A stretch of DNA of 64,000 nt from Chitinophagales bacterium (GCA_020636575.1 JACJXP010000003.1:124001-188000); one strand, 5' to 3'; shown: positions 1 to 8,394, counted from the first letter of the stretch. The notes: generated by a model not told the origin, from the sequence alone. A program made the numbers and translations.

Positions 1-642
1 CACAGGATTGGGTGCAAATGAAACAGCCTTTGGTAAAGTAACATGTACAGTATCGCTTGTTTCAAAACTTGCCGAATCTGTACCAGTATAATCAATGATC
101 AATGGTCCTGTTTTTGCATCTGCAGGAATTGTTACTACGATCTGATCAAAAGTCTGGCTCACAAAATTATCTACCAGTTTATCTTCTGTGAATGTAATAC
201 TCCTTACCCAGTTAAGATAAGTTCCTGTTATAGTGATATTTTCACCTGGACGGGCTCCATATGTCATTGATGTAACCGTAGCTGATACACCAAGATTTAA
301 TTGCGTTTTAGAAACTATATCACCCTGTGGTGTTTTTAAGGTCACATATCCTTTTTCAGCAGCCTGTGGCACTAACAAAAGGATAAGCTTATCTGTTTGC
401 TTGCTGAAATTGGCCTGGTCAACTACCGCATTAACCCCGGTAAATTCAATGGAAGTAACCTTATCCAGGTTATTACCAATGAATCGCAATGTATCGCCAT
501 ACCTGGCTCCGGTAGGTCCAAAACTTAATAGCTCTATTATACTCGATACATTATCCGAGTTTTTCTTACAGGATGTAAAAGAAACTACTGTAATCAGAAA
601 GGACAAAGAAGCAAGCAATAATCCGTTATATACTTTTCTCAT
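1..642 (-). CDS. IPT/TIG-domain lipoprotein, partial (C-terminus outside window)
   Basis: The minus-strand reading frame opens with ATG at 642 and is still open at base 1, so 214 residues are visible. It starts with a lipoprotein signal peptide (MRKVYNGLLL... lipobox around FTSC, then KKNSD). Two immunoglobulin-like IPT/TIG units follow, visible as FGPTGARYGDTLRFIG and TYGARPGENITITG. It lies 31 nt downstream of the glycan-binding lipoprotein gene and is the fourth gene of the SusC/SusD operon. In such loci this position is usually held by an accessory surface glycan-binding protein; that role is inferred. The missing C-terminus could carry a carbohydrate-binding or catalytic domain. Confidence 0.85.
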   Translation of the reverse strand, partial: MRKVYNGLLLASLSFLITVVSFTSCKKNSDNVSSIIELLSFGPTGARYGDTLRFIGNNLDKVTSIEFTGVNAVVDQANFSKQTDKLILLLVPQAAEKGYVTLKTPQGDIVSKTQLNLGVSATVTSMTYGARPGENITITGTYLNWVRSITFTEDKLVDNFVSQTFDQIVVTIPADAKTGPLIIDYTGTDSASFETSDTVHVTLPKAVSFAPNPV

Positions 643-673
643 ATTAAAATGTTTATAAGAAGCAGATTTTATA

Positions 674-1822
674 TTATGGAAGTACTGCCAGTACTACCCT
701 TAAATTATCAAATGCGATATCAGCGTCAAGGGCACCTGGTCCGTGAAACCAAACTTTTACACCATAACCCTGCGGACGTACTCCCCAATTGGTAACATAA
801 TTGGCTACCACTTCATTGAATGGTATCGAAACAGTTTGCCACTCTCCTTTTGTATCGAATGGAGGCTCCCAATAATAAGGCTCGGCATTCCAATCAGGAT
901 CAGGACCATTTACCTGGCCGATCATGAATTTGATGCGATTACCATTGTAAGGCTTTAATGTGTTGATCTCAAACTTCATTAAATACTTGGCAGGATTGAG
1001 TACTGCATCATCAGGTAAATTATGACTGGTTGCCAATGCATCTTCTTTTCCTCCTATCCATTCTGTCCAACCCCATGAACCGATCGGTTGTGTGATACGG
1101 GTAAAATTGCCATTGATCGCCAGCGGGTCTGACGCACTTACTACATTGCCCTGGCCCCACCAACCACTCCAGGGATCGTTATGTATTAACATATTACGGT
1201 TATCCCTGAACCAGAAGTTTGATTTTGACTCACCAAAATTTGTAGAAATGGTAATGGGACCTGGTTGTGCTCCTGCCGGAACCATAACCTTGATCAGATC
1301 ATCATCAACCTCGACTAAAGTACCGGTAACCCCTCCTTCGAATGTAACGGTCAATGGCAGATAGAAGTAATTTCCCCTTATAGTAGCCACATCGCCTTCT
1401 TTTACATACTCACATTGCATAGCCGCTATATATGGTTTGCTGATCTGCACTTCAAAGTTGTAAAGTAGCTCATACCCATTTCCAAAAACTATTTTCAATT
1501 TGTTACTAACCTGGATCGGAATTTCACTTGGCACTCTAACTAAAATAGTAGTATTTGTAATGTAAGTAGGTGTCAATCGAGAGGGCTGATCATTAAACCA
1601 GATAGCTTTTGCATCCTGGAGATTTTCTCCCATAATAGCAATAAGCTGCCCCTGGCCTGCACCAATTAGCAAAGAGTCTGAAGATTCAGGTCTTGTAACC
1701 CTTACATAACTAATGCTTGGTGTACCTGTCGTGTTATCTTTTTTACAGGCAACAAACAAACTTGCTGAGCTGAAAATGACTGCCAGCGCCAGAAGGATCT
1801 TTTTAATTGATATATATCTCAT
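674..1822 (-). CDS. Surface glycan-binding lipoprotein (SGBP-B-like, IPT/TIG domains)
   Basis: 382 aa. The signal peptide ends in a lipobox with Cys26 (LFVAC) followed by KKDN, as in surface-exported Bacteroidota lipoproteins. Residues about 38-205 form two IPT/TIG beta-sandwiches (for example LIGAGQGQLIAIMGENL). Residues about 210-382 are Trp/Gly-rich (DPWSGWWGQGN, GSWGWTEWIGG) and end in a strand typical of jelly-roll modules; they resemble the C-terminal glycan-binding domain of SGBP-B proteins. It should sit on the outer surface and capture polysaccharide for the SusC/SusD pair encoded upstream. SusD ends 38 nt before this start. The substrate cannot be read from sequence. The family call is from recalled similarity, not a search. 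Confidence 0.85.
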   Translation of the reverse strand: MRYISIKKILLALAVIFSSASLFVACKKDNTTGTPSISYVRVTRPESSDSLLIGAGQGQLIAIMGENLQDAKAIWFNDQPSRLTPTYITNTTILVRVPSEIPIQVSNKLKIVFGNGYELLYNFEVQISKPYIAAMQCEYVKEGDVATIRGNYFYLPLTVTFEGGVTGTLVEVDDDLIKVMVPAGAQPGPITISTNFGESKSNFWFRDNRNMLIHNDPWSGWWGQGNVVSASDPLAINGNFTRITQPIGSWGWTEWIGGKEDALATSHNLPDDAVLNPAKYLMKFEINTLKPYNGNRIKFMIGQVNGPDPDWNAEPYYWEPPFDTKGEWQTVSIPFNEVVANYVTNWGVRPQGYGVKVWFHGPGALDADIAFDNLRVVLAVLP

Positions 1823-1860
1823 ATGATGTTTGTTTCTTTATTTAAAAATGACTCATTTTT

Positions 1861-3546
1861 TTATGGATATTCAACCGGAGGTTGTTGCAGATTAGGCGCC
1901 TGACTTAATTCAGCGTTAGGAATCGGCAACAGGAAGTTCCCTGCATTAGCATTGATCGTCCTTTCAGAAAACCATGATGTTTTGGTCAATGTCCACTGAG
2001 TTGGGTTTGGCATCTGATCAGGTGCAGTAAAAAAGAGCCCTCTGTCCTGTGAATTAAGGATATCATATGCTTTGTTAGGATTCCAGTAATGAAGACGTAC
2101 CATATCATACCAGGCCATTCCTTCCATCGCAAACTCTTTGTATCGCTCAGAGAAAAGTTCATCTAATGTAAGTGGCCCACTACCATTGGCACCCCCTACT
2201 TCGTATGCTGGCAATCCGGCTCTTGTATGTACCGCATTGAAATAATCAATAGCAGTACCATTGGTTGTTGATCCGCTATTTCCGATCTCGGCTTCAACAT
2301 AAATAAGATACATTTCAGCCAACCGTTGCATATATGTATCGTTTGGATATCGCTGTTGCGAAGCAATTCCCGCCAGGTCTATTGGTGATCCTATCACATA
2401 CTTCTTGACATTTAAAAAGTTATTATCTGTTCCCTGGAAAGGAAAGGTCAATGGCTGACCACTTGAAACACTTGTTATTTCCGGATAGGTAAATCCAGGT
2501 ACCATAAATGTCGCTTTCAATCGCTGATCAAGTGTTCTTCCTTTTAAAGTACCATCAGGTTGTAGTTGGAAACCGCTATAATGAGTCATTAACCACCATG
2601 TAGCTCCTTTATCACCTCCCCATCCGCCAAATGAAATATCCGGGTTGTAGGCAAGATATTCAGGCATACTGTTCGCTATTCCCCAAACTTCAGGGCCTGC
2701 AAATACCCACTGTAATTCAAAGAGTGATTCTGAATTATTATCGTACGGGTATTTAAAAAGATCCTCATAATTATTCAACAGCTTTCTGCCACTCATGGTT
2801 ATCACCCTTTGCGCATAATATTTTGCACTGTCAAGAAACTCTTGTTTTCTTGCACCACCGTTAGATTCAACTCCTGACCTTGTAAGATAAAAGCGGGCCA
2901 GCATACCTTCCGCTGACCATTTTGTAAGCCTGCCTTCCAGTATAGGTGTTTCAGGGAGGTCCTGGGCTGCAGCCTTCATCTCACGGGTAATAAACCTCCA
3001 GACACTCGGTACAGTATTTCTCCTGATAGTAGTATCAAAAAGTTTGTCAAAATTATTTTCAATAACAGGTACCGGCCCCCAGTTCATGACTAGAAATCTA
3101 TAAGCAAGGGCCCTCATATATCTTGCTTCAGCAATGGCAATCTTTTTTATGTTGGGAGAAACATCAGGTCCACCATATCGCTCTATATTATAAAGGAAAA
3201 GATTAGACTGTGCCACAACATTAAAAAATGCTCTCCAGGAAGCTCCATTCTCGCCATTATCTCCGGTCGTGTTAAACAAAACATTTCCCCTGTCGTTCCA
3301 GGCCGAAAAGGCAGAACCGCCTCTGAAGTCGCCCAGGTTATACATCGCTTTGTCATTATAATCAAACCAAACCTGGCTGTATAAAAGACTGGTAGCTGCT
3401 AATACCTGGTCGTTGGTCTTATAAAAATTGGCATCAACTACTGCACTTAAAGGAGGCCTTTCAAGAAAGCTTTTTTTACAAGCCGGTAATATTGCTATCA
3501 CAAGCAGTACAGCTATAAATGAGTTTATACGATTATGAAATTTCAT
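1861..3546 (-). CDS. RagB/SusD family nutrient-binding outer membrane lipoprotein
   Basis: 561 aa lipoprotein with lipobox ILPAC (Cys23). The start of the mature protein (KKSFLERPPLSAV...FYKTNDQVLAATSLLY) and the late motif FNAVHTRAGLP followed by LDELFSERYKEFAMEG are hallmarks of SusD/RagB proteins, and the length is normal. SusD proteins form the lid over the SusC barrel and bind glycan or peptide ligands with a TPR-like helical scaffold. The gene follows susC by 10 nt, so the two are co-transcribed and probably translationally coupled. The fast-changing ligand-facing loops do not allow a substrate to be named. Confidence 0.96.
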   Translation of the reverse strand: MKFHNRINSFIAVLLVIAILPACKKSFLERPPLSAVVDANFYKTNDQVLAATSLLYSQVWFDYNDKAMYNLGDFRGGSAFSAWNDRGNVLFNTTGDNGENGASWRAFFNVVAQSNLFLYNIERYGGPDVSPNIKKIAIAEARYMRALAYRFLVMNWGPVPVIENNFDKLFDTTIRRNTVPSVWRFITREMKAAAQDLPETPILEGRLTKWSAEGMLARFYLTRSGVESNGGARKQEFLDSAKYYAQRVITMSGRKLLNNYEDLFKYPYDNNSESLFELQWVFAGPEVWGIANSMPEYLAYNPDISFGGWGGDKGATWWLMTHYSGFQLQPDGTLKGRTLDQRLKATFMVPGFTYPEITSVSSGQPLTFPFQGTDNNFLNVKKYVIGSPIDLAGIASQQRYPNDTYMQRLAEMYLIYVEAEIGNSGSTTNGTAIDYFNAVHTRAGLPAYEVGGANGSGPLTLDELFSERYKEFAMEGMAWYDMVRLHYWNPNKAYDILNSQDRGLFFTAPDQMPNPTQWTLTKTSWFSERTINANAGNFLLPIPNAELSQAPNLQQPPVEYP

Positions 3547-3556
3547 ATTAATAAGT

Positions 3557-6500
3557 TTAGAAATTTACGTTTACGGATGCGTTATACATTGGAGACAAAG
3601 GATATCGGCCAAAGTCAATACCTATCGCCTGGTTACCGTTGCTTGAACCGGTTCCGATATATGAACCTACCTCAGGATCATATCCTTTGTAATTTGTCCA
3701 GGTAAAAAGATTTTGTGCTCCAATAGTAATTTTCACTCCCTTGATCACTTTCGTATAATTCAACCATTCTGCCGGAAGATTATAAGACAACGAGACATTT
3801 TTCAAGCGAACATACGAGCCATCCTCTACAAACCTGCTTGAGTTCACACCATAATTATTATCAGAAGCAACCTGGTTAGAAGTGATCCGTGGAACATTTG
3901 TTCCTGCATTGGCAATAACAACTTTACCAGAACCATCTGTGGTCAGGTGGGCATAATCCATTGCACTGGCTAAGAAATTACGGCTCAGGTTAACATTATT
4001 TGGGTTATGGTTCTGAGCAAAAATGTAATTATATATATCGTTACCAAAAGTTGCGGTTAAAAGAACACTCAGGTCAAACCCTTTGTAAGAAAAAGTATTT
4101 GTGAATCCTGCTGTAAGCTTTGGCCAGGGGTTACCTATATTGGTGATATCATTCACATCGATCTTACCATCGCCATTTATGTCTTTATACTTGACATCAC
4201 CTACCCAAATACCAGTAGCTTCATCAATGGGCCTGGGGTTACCATTATTATCAACAGGTAAAGCACTGTTTGCAATTTCGTCAACTGACTGAAACAGCCC
4301 TTCTGCAATATATCCTCTGAATAACCATGGCTGGAAACCGATCTGTGCTCTTTGCGTCCAGTTATTCATCCACCATGAAATACGTTCTATAAATGGATTA
4401 TCTGAGTTCAATGAAATTACTCTTGTATTAAAATGAGAAAGGTTAAGATCTGAGCTCCATCTAAAGCCACCTTTGTTCATATTAACACTGGAAATGGTAA
4501 TATTCCAACCCCTTGTTTTTAATGATCCGGAGTTTACCAATGGTGCTGAGATTGAACCCGGGCTACCGTTGGTACCCATATACCAGGGCAGGTTCGCATT
4601 TAAGATCAGGTTATCTGTCCGCTTAACATAGTAATCTGCTTCAATTGTAAACCTGTTATGCAGAAACCCTAAATTAATTCCCACATTATGTGTCTGTGTC
4701 TCTTCCCAGCCCAATTTTGAATTGGTGAAAGTTGAAGGCAAAAATCCGGTTCCCCATTGTGTAGCGCCTGTATTCAAAGGAGCATAGATACCGGACCCGG
4801 TACCCTGGTTACCTGTAATACCTGTTTCAAGGCGGATCTTTAACTCACTTATGAATGGTACATCAAAGAAGTCTTCCTGGCTAATTCTCCATGCTGCTGA
4901 AACTGAAGGGAAATTACCCCAGCGAACATCAGAACCAAAATTTGGAGACCCATCTCTTCTGAAAGTTGCAGTTAACAAATAACGATTGTCATAATTATAA
5001 CTCAATCTTCCAAAGTATGATTCCATTGACCAGGGATAGGTACCACCACTATTTGTAGCGCTATTCGGATCACCTGCATTTACATCAAAGATATCGTTGG
5101 TAAGGAAGCCGGTTCTGTTAGCAGCTAAAGCTTTCCACATAGATTCCTGGGCTTCATGGCTGGCCATCACGGTGAAGTTGTGTTTGCCTACCTGCCTTGT
5201 ATATTCCAGTAACTGGTTCCAGTTCCAATACCAGCTGTTGTAAGTTCTTGTTGTCAATGAAGCGACCAGGTTATAATGCCACTGATCTATTTCATAAGTC
5301 GGAACATAGTATGTAGAAACACCGTCCCCGATATTTCCGTTGAAAGACGTTCTGAAAGTCAGTCCTTTTGCCAAATTTATTCCCAGATTGATTCCACCAA
5401 GGAACTGTCTTTTATTATTCTTGTTGGTGATCAGGTTTGCTAACGCAATAGGATTGATAGGCGCAAATTGATTTGCTCCATTTACAGGATCACTACCACC
5501 CCATGATCCATCAAAATTTGTTACAGGTATTTGAGGAGTGAGCCTTAAAGCATTTGCTATAAGTGGGCTGGCGGCATCACCATAGTTTGTTGTTGTAAGA
5601 ATTTCATCGGTTTGGTTAAAGTTAAGGTTCAGCCCAAGTGTTGCCCATTCACGGGGTTTGTTATCAAGATTAAGCCTGAATCCAAAACGTTTAAAACCAG
5701 ACCCGGCAGCAACACCATCCTGATTCAGGTATTCACCTGATGTATAATAAGTTGTTTTATCACTACCTCCACTTAAACTAAGCTGATGCTTTTGCATTCC
5801 TGCATTATTAAAGAGTTCTTTCTGCCAGTTAGTGCCCGTACCCAGAAGTGATGGATCCAGGAACTCTTCCGGAGTAGTACCACCTGCTAAATCATGGTAT
5901 TCTTTAACCATTTGTGCATACTGCCTCAGATTCATTACATCTAGTTCCTTAGGCGGAGCTTGAAGGTTATATTGATATGTATAGTTAATATTTACATTTC
6001 CGGACCTTCCCCTTTTTGTAGTGATAAGGATAACACCATTACTTGCCCGTGAACCATAGATGGCCGTTGCAGAAGGACCTTGCAGTATTTGTATATCCTG
6101 AATATCTGCCGGGTTTAAACCAGCCAGCGGATTTGATGTGCTTTGATTACCAAATGAAACATCTTCATTACTTTGAATCTGTACCCCATCCACTACATAT
6201 AATGGTTGAGTACGGCCTAATGAACTAATACCCCTGATGTTTACTGACATACCACCACCCGGTTGCCCGGAGTTCTGTGTTACATAAACACCTGCCGCCC
6301 TACCCTGGATAGCTTGTTCAATAGTTGTATTTACTGTTTTCTCAATATCCTTTGAGGAGACTGAAGTAAGCGCCGCAGTAAGATCTCCTTTCTTTGCCTT
6401 ACCATATCCTACTATCACTACTTCGTCCATGCTATTTTCAGCCAATTGAAGTGTTACAGTAATTGTACTTGTATTTTCTATTGAAACAGTTTGAGAGGCC

Positions 6501-6748
6501 ATGCCCACATATGAGACTACTAACTGTTTAACACTAGCTGGTACAGCCAATGTAAACGAGCCATTCTCTTTTGTTACTGCTGAAAATGCCGGTTGATTTG
6601 CTACTGAAACAGTAGCTCCGTTTAACGGCACCCCCTTTGAATCCGAAACTGTTCCTGTGATTGTCCTGTTCTGTGCAAAAAGTGAAAGTGATGAAAAAAG
6701 GATTGCACAAACCAATAAGGAAAACCTGGTGGGTTGTCTTTTTCTCAT
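3557..6748 (-). CDS. SusC/RagA family TonB-linked outer membrane transporter
   Basis: 1063 aa. Signal peptide to about residue 26 (...SLSLFAQ), then a carboxypeptidase-regulatory-like domain (ITGTVSDSKGVPLNGATVSV, about 28-105), a TonB-box-like segment (DEVVIVGYG), the plug with the SusC signature (IRGISSLGRTQPLYVVDGV), and a 22-strand-type beta-barrel to the terminal Phe (NASVNVNF). It imports oligomers across the outer membrane using TonB/ExbB/ExbD energy, with the following gene as its SusD lid. It is the first gene of a four-gene minus-strand operon and diverges from an AraC-type regulator. No sigma/anti-sigma gene or N-terminal STN domain is present, so control is more likely through the AraC protein. 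Confidence 0.97.
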   Translation of the reverse strand: MRKRQPTRFSLLVCAILFSSLSLFAQNRTITGTVSDSKGVPLNGATVSVANQPAFSAVTKENGSFTLAVPASVKQLVVSYVGMASQTVSIENTSTITVTLQLAENSMDEVVIVGYGKAKKGDLTAALTSVSSKDIEKTVNTTIEQAIQGRAAGVYVTQNSGQPGGGMSVNIRGISSLGRTQPLYVVDGVQIQSNEDVSFGNQSTSNPLAGLNPADIQDIQILQGPSATAIYGSRASNGVILITTKRGRSGNVNINYTYQYNLQAPPKELDVMNLRQYAQMVKEYHDLAGGTTPEEFLDPSLLGTGTNWQKELFNNAGMQKHQLSLSGGSDKTTYYTSGEYLNQDGVAAGSGFKRFGFRLNLDNKPREWATLGLNLNFNQTDEILTTTNYGDAASPLIANALRLTPQIPVTNFDGSWGGSDPVNGANQFAPINPIALANLITNKNNKRQFLGGINLGINLAKGLTFRTSFNGNIGDGVSTYYVPTYEIDQWHYNLVASLTTRTYNSWYWNWNQLLEYTRQVGKHNFTVMASHEAQESMWKALAANRTGFLTNDIFDVNAGDPNSATNSGGTYPWSMESYFGRLSYNYDNRYLLTATFRRDGSPNFGSDVRWGNFPSVSAAWRISQEDFFDVPFISELKIRLETGITGNQGTGSGIYAPLNTGATQWGTGFLPSTFTNSKLGWEETQTHNVGINLGFLHNRFTIEADYYVKRTDNLILNANLPWYMGTNGSPGSISAPLVNSGSLKTRGWNITISSVNMNKGGFRWSSDLNLSHFNTRVISLNSDNPFIERISWWMNNWTQRAQIGFQPWLFRGYIAEGLFQSVDEIANSALPVDNNGNPRPIDEATGIWVGDVKYKDINGDGKIDVNDITNIGNPWPKLTAGFTNTFSYKGFDLSVLLTATFGNDIYNYIFAQNHNPNNVNLSRNFLASAMDYAHLTTDGSGKVVIANAGTNVPRITSNQVASDNNYGVNSSRFVEDGSYVRLKNVSLSYNLPAEWLNYTKVIKGVKITIGAQNLFTWTNYKGYDPEVGSYIGTGSSNGNQAIGIDFGRYPLSPMYNASVNVNF

Positions 6749-6765
6749 ATAGCAAAAAATTTTAT

Positions 6766-6773
6766 CAAAGTTA
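6766..6773 (-). promoter_or_regulatory. Candidate -7 box of the susC operon promoter
   Basis: On the minus strand this reads TAACTTTG, matching the Bacteroidota -7 consensus TAnnTTTG. The -33 region has no clear TTTG; it is occupied by one copy of the direct repeat described at 6791-6808. The 5' leader would be only about 10 nt before the susC ATG at 6748, which is short, so this is tentative. Confidence 0.35.
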
Positions 6774-6790
6774 CCGAGGGTATAATATTG

Positions 6791-6895
6791 AAGTCTAATA
6801 CTTTTTTAACCTTTTCTAATGCTATTTTGTGCATTTTCCCCTTACGTTATAGGAGAATAACAGATAAAAACCATAGTTAAGTCAATACTTTTTTA
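6791..6895. promoter_or_regulatory. Direct-repeat operator candidate between susC operon and araC-type gene
   Basis: AAGTCTAATACTTTTTTA at 6791-6808 recurs as AAGTCAATACTTTTTTA at 6879-6895: the same orientation, 88 bp apart, one base different in length. The susC-proximal copy occupies the place where a -33 element would sit. Direct repeats of about 17 bp are the usual site type for AraC-family activators. A perfect 14-bp palindrome (AAAATTATAATTTT) lies at 6901-6914. The repeat is seen directly; binding is inferred. Confidence 0.55.
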
Positions 6896-6929
6896 TCTTA
6901 AAAATTATAATTTTATCTCACAATGCTAT

Positions 6930-7808
6930 ATGAATAATAATATTCTCAGAGAGATAACCCCACTCACCAAGAGTGATTGCTTTACCATTTTTACCCGTAC
7001 AAAATCTGGTTTTGATTTTCCCCTGCACAGTCATGAAGAACTGGAACTGAACTTTATCATGAATGCAAAAGGCGCCCGAAGAATTGTTGGTGACCATATT
7101 GATGAGATCGATGATCTTGAACTGGTACTTGTTGGTTCAAACCTCCCCCATGTATGGCAAACGCATAAATGCACCAGCAAAAAGATCAGGGAGATCACTA
7201 TTCAGTTTCATAAAGATCTTCTGGATGAAAAATTTTTGATGCGAAACCAACTGGCATTTATCCGAAAAATGCTGGGGCTTTCCGCCAAAGGAATATTATT
7301 CTCTAAAGAGACTACAAAGCAGATCTATCCCCGGCTTTCTCTTTTATCACAAAAACAAGGTTTCGATTCGGTACTGGAGTTATTATCCATTTTGCATGAC
7401 CTGTCTGTTTCCAGGAACATGCATACTCTTTCGGATAGTTCTTTTAATGGCGCCCGGTTATCCTATAACAGCAGAAGGATACAAAAGGTAGCAGATTACA
7501 TGGGCCAGAATTTTCATAAGAATATTACACTGAACGAAGTGGCAAAACTGGTTAACATGACTGAAGTCTCGTTCAGCCGGTTCTATAAACACCGTTGCGG
7601 GGTAAGTTTTATTGATAGTTTGCTGGAATTAAGGCTTGGCCACTCTGCCCGTATGTTGATCGATACGTCCCAATCCATTGCAGAAGTAGCCTATGCATGT
7701 GGCTTTAATAATATATCCAACTTTAACCGGCTATTTAAGAAAAAGAAAGGATGTACCCCTACAGAGTTCAGGGAAAACTACACTAATCCAAACAGGATAT
7801 TTGTATAA
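6930..7808 (+). CDS. AraC-family transcriptional regulator with N-terminal cupin-like domain
   Basis: 292 aa. Residues about 20-110 look like a cupin sensor domain (FPLHSHEELELNFIMN, then GSNLPHVW). Residues about 185-290 contain the double helix-turn-helix of AraC/XylS proteins (ITLNEVAKLVNMTEVSFSRFYK; IAEVAYACGFNNISNFNRLFK; CTPTEFRENY). It is transcribed away from the SusC operon across a 180-bp intergenic region with two direct repeats, so it probably activates that operon in response to a sugar or derivative. Bacteroidota more often use hybrid two-component systems or ECF sigma factors for SusCD loci; AraC control is less common but known. The ligand is unknown. Confidence 0.92.
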   Translation: MNNNILREITPLTKSDCFTIFTRTKSGFDFPLHSHEELELNFIMNAKGARRIVGDHIDEIDDLELVLVGSNLPHVWQTHKCTSKKIREITIQFHKDLLDEKFLMRNQLAFIRKMLGLSAKGILFSKETTKQIYPRLSLLSQKQGFDSVLELLSILHDLSVSRNMHTLSDSSFNGARLSYNSRRIQKVADYMGQNFHKNITLNEVAKLVNMTEVSFSRFYKHRCGVSFIDSLLELRLGHSARMLIDTSQSIAEVAYACGFNNISNFNRLFKKKKGCTPTEFRENYTNPNRIFV

Positions 7809-7840
7809 AAAAAGACCCCGGCTATTGCCGAGGCCTTTGT
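7807..7840 (-). terminator. Terminator copy behind the tRNA-Pro fragment
   Basis: On the minus strand a stem with arms GGCCTCGGC and GCCGGGGTC is followed by a run of T. It duplicates, with three changes, the terminator directly behind the intact tRNA-Pro (8178-8208). It also lies close behind the stop codon of the plus-strand AraC-type gene (7808). Confidence 0.6.
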
Positions 7841-7900
7841 CGGGAGGACAGGATTCGAACCTGCGACCCTCCCGCCAAAGGCGGGATATTCTACCTCAAG
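7841..7900 (-). pseudogene. tRNA-Pro 3'-end fragment with replaced anticodon arm
   Basis: Bases 7841-7869 match the acceptor 3' strand and T-arm of the intact tRNA-Pro at 8209-8282. Bases 7887-7895 also match part of its D-arm side (GGTAGAATA on the minus strand). Between them the anticodon arm is replaced by the perfect palindrome TCCCGCC-AAA-GGCGGGA (7870-7886). The resulting loop lacks the invariant T33, and the 5' acceptor strand is missing, so this cannot be a working tRNA. With the terminator it forms a direct repeat of about 62 bp (three mismatches) bracketing the GIY-YIG gene. Confidence 0.8.
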
Positions 7901-7917
7901 CCCGGGAATTCAATCTA

Positions 7918-8172
7918 TCATGATATTATCAATTCATGGGAATGTTCTTGTAGCCACCTCTTTATCCCTCTTTTCTTGATTCGCTTTTCTGTTTGCATAG
8001 CAAGCGACCTTGTCGAAACTTCAAGATATCCAGTCAACTTCCATGGACGGCCATGCCGGATACTTTGGGTCTCTCCAGAATTATGGCGACGCAAACGATC
8101 TGCGACATTATTGCACTGGCCACAATAATACTCGCCTATGCCTTCACTAAATAAAATATATACATAGTACAT
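7918..8172 (-). CDS. Small GIY-YIG nuclease-domain protein (tRNA-Pro-associated)
   Basis: 84 aa, a single GIY-YIG domain. Visible motif positions are VYI (4-6), YYCG (15-18), Arg26 and Glu62, matching the two motif halves, the catalytic Arg and the metal-binding Glu of this nuclease fold. I chose ATG at 8172; a TTG six bases upstream would add two residues but lies inside the terminator's T-run. The start is 37 bp after the end of tRNA-Pro with a terminator hairpin between, so no room is left for an ordinary promoter. A tRNA-Pro 3' fragment follows the stop. Such proteins are often annotated as UvrC-like or UPF0213. The role may be DNA cleavage for element spread (inferred). Confidence 0.85.
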   Translation of the reverse strand: MYYVYILFSEGIGEYYCGQCNNVADRLRRHNSGETQSIRHGRPWKLTGYLEVSTRSLAMQTEKRIKKRGIKRWLQEHSHELIIS

Positions 8173-8177
8173 AAACA

Positions 8178-8208
8178 AAAAAGACCCCGGCTATTGCCAG
8201 GGCCTTCG
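8178..8208 (-). terminator. Terminator of tRNA-Pro
   Basis: Minus strand: GGCCCTGGC, loop AATA, GCCGGGGTC, then TTTTTT. It directly follows the tRNA 3' end at 8209 and ends just before the GIY-YIG start codon at 8172. The stem has one or two mismatches; the copy at 7807-7840 has mismatches at different positions. Confidence 0.65.
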
Positions 8209-8282
8209 TCGGGAGGACAGGATTCGAACCTGCGACCCCCTGGTCCCAAACCAGGTATTCTACCGGGCTGAACTACCTCCCG
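8209..8282 (-). tRNA. tRNA-Pro (anticodon TGG)
   Basis: 74 nt. The acceptor stem CGGGAGG pairs with CCTCCCG, with discriminator A at 8209. The anticodon stem CCTGG/CCAGG closes the loop TTTGGGA, giving anticodon TGG. The T-arm contains GTTCGAATC. No CCA is encoded, so it must be added after transcription. A -7-like box lies 25 bp upstream and a terminator directly downstream. Confidence 0.95.
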
Positions 8283-8306
8283 AACCTTCGTTCTTTAAAC
8301 GGGGTG

Positions 8307-8314
8307 CAAATATA
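8307..8314 (-). promoter_or_regulatory. -7 box of the tRNA-Pro promoter
   Basis: Minus strand TATATTTG fits the Bacteroidota TAnnTTTG consensus and would start transcription roughly 18 nt before the tRNA. No convincing TTTG -33 box was found at the usual spacing. Confidence 0.5.
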
Positions 8315-8349
8315 GTGCTTCCGGCGTATTATTTACTTATTATTCCAAA

Positions 8350-8373
8350 GAAAAACCCGCCATTCAGGCGGGC
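8350..8373 (-). terminator. Terminator behind the astacin-like protease gene
   Basis: The perfect stem CCCGCC/GGCGGG with loop ATTCA (8356-8372) is followed on the minus strand by TTTTTC. It lies 22 bp after the protease stop codon at 8395. Confidence 0.8.
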
Positions 8374-8394
8374 TTATGGGGTGTGATAACTTCT

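Noticed and set aside
7841..7900. Possible second functional tRNA
   Set aside because: The loop lacks T33, there is no 5' acceptor strand or complete D-arm, and the anticodon arm is a perfect GC palindrome.
7693..7923. 76-codon plus-strand frame crossing the AraC-gene end and the tRNA fragment
   Set aside because: It reads the tRNA fragment and hairpin antisense (GGQDSNLRPS...), a common artefact frame over tRNA 3' ends, and overlaps the regulator gene.
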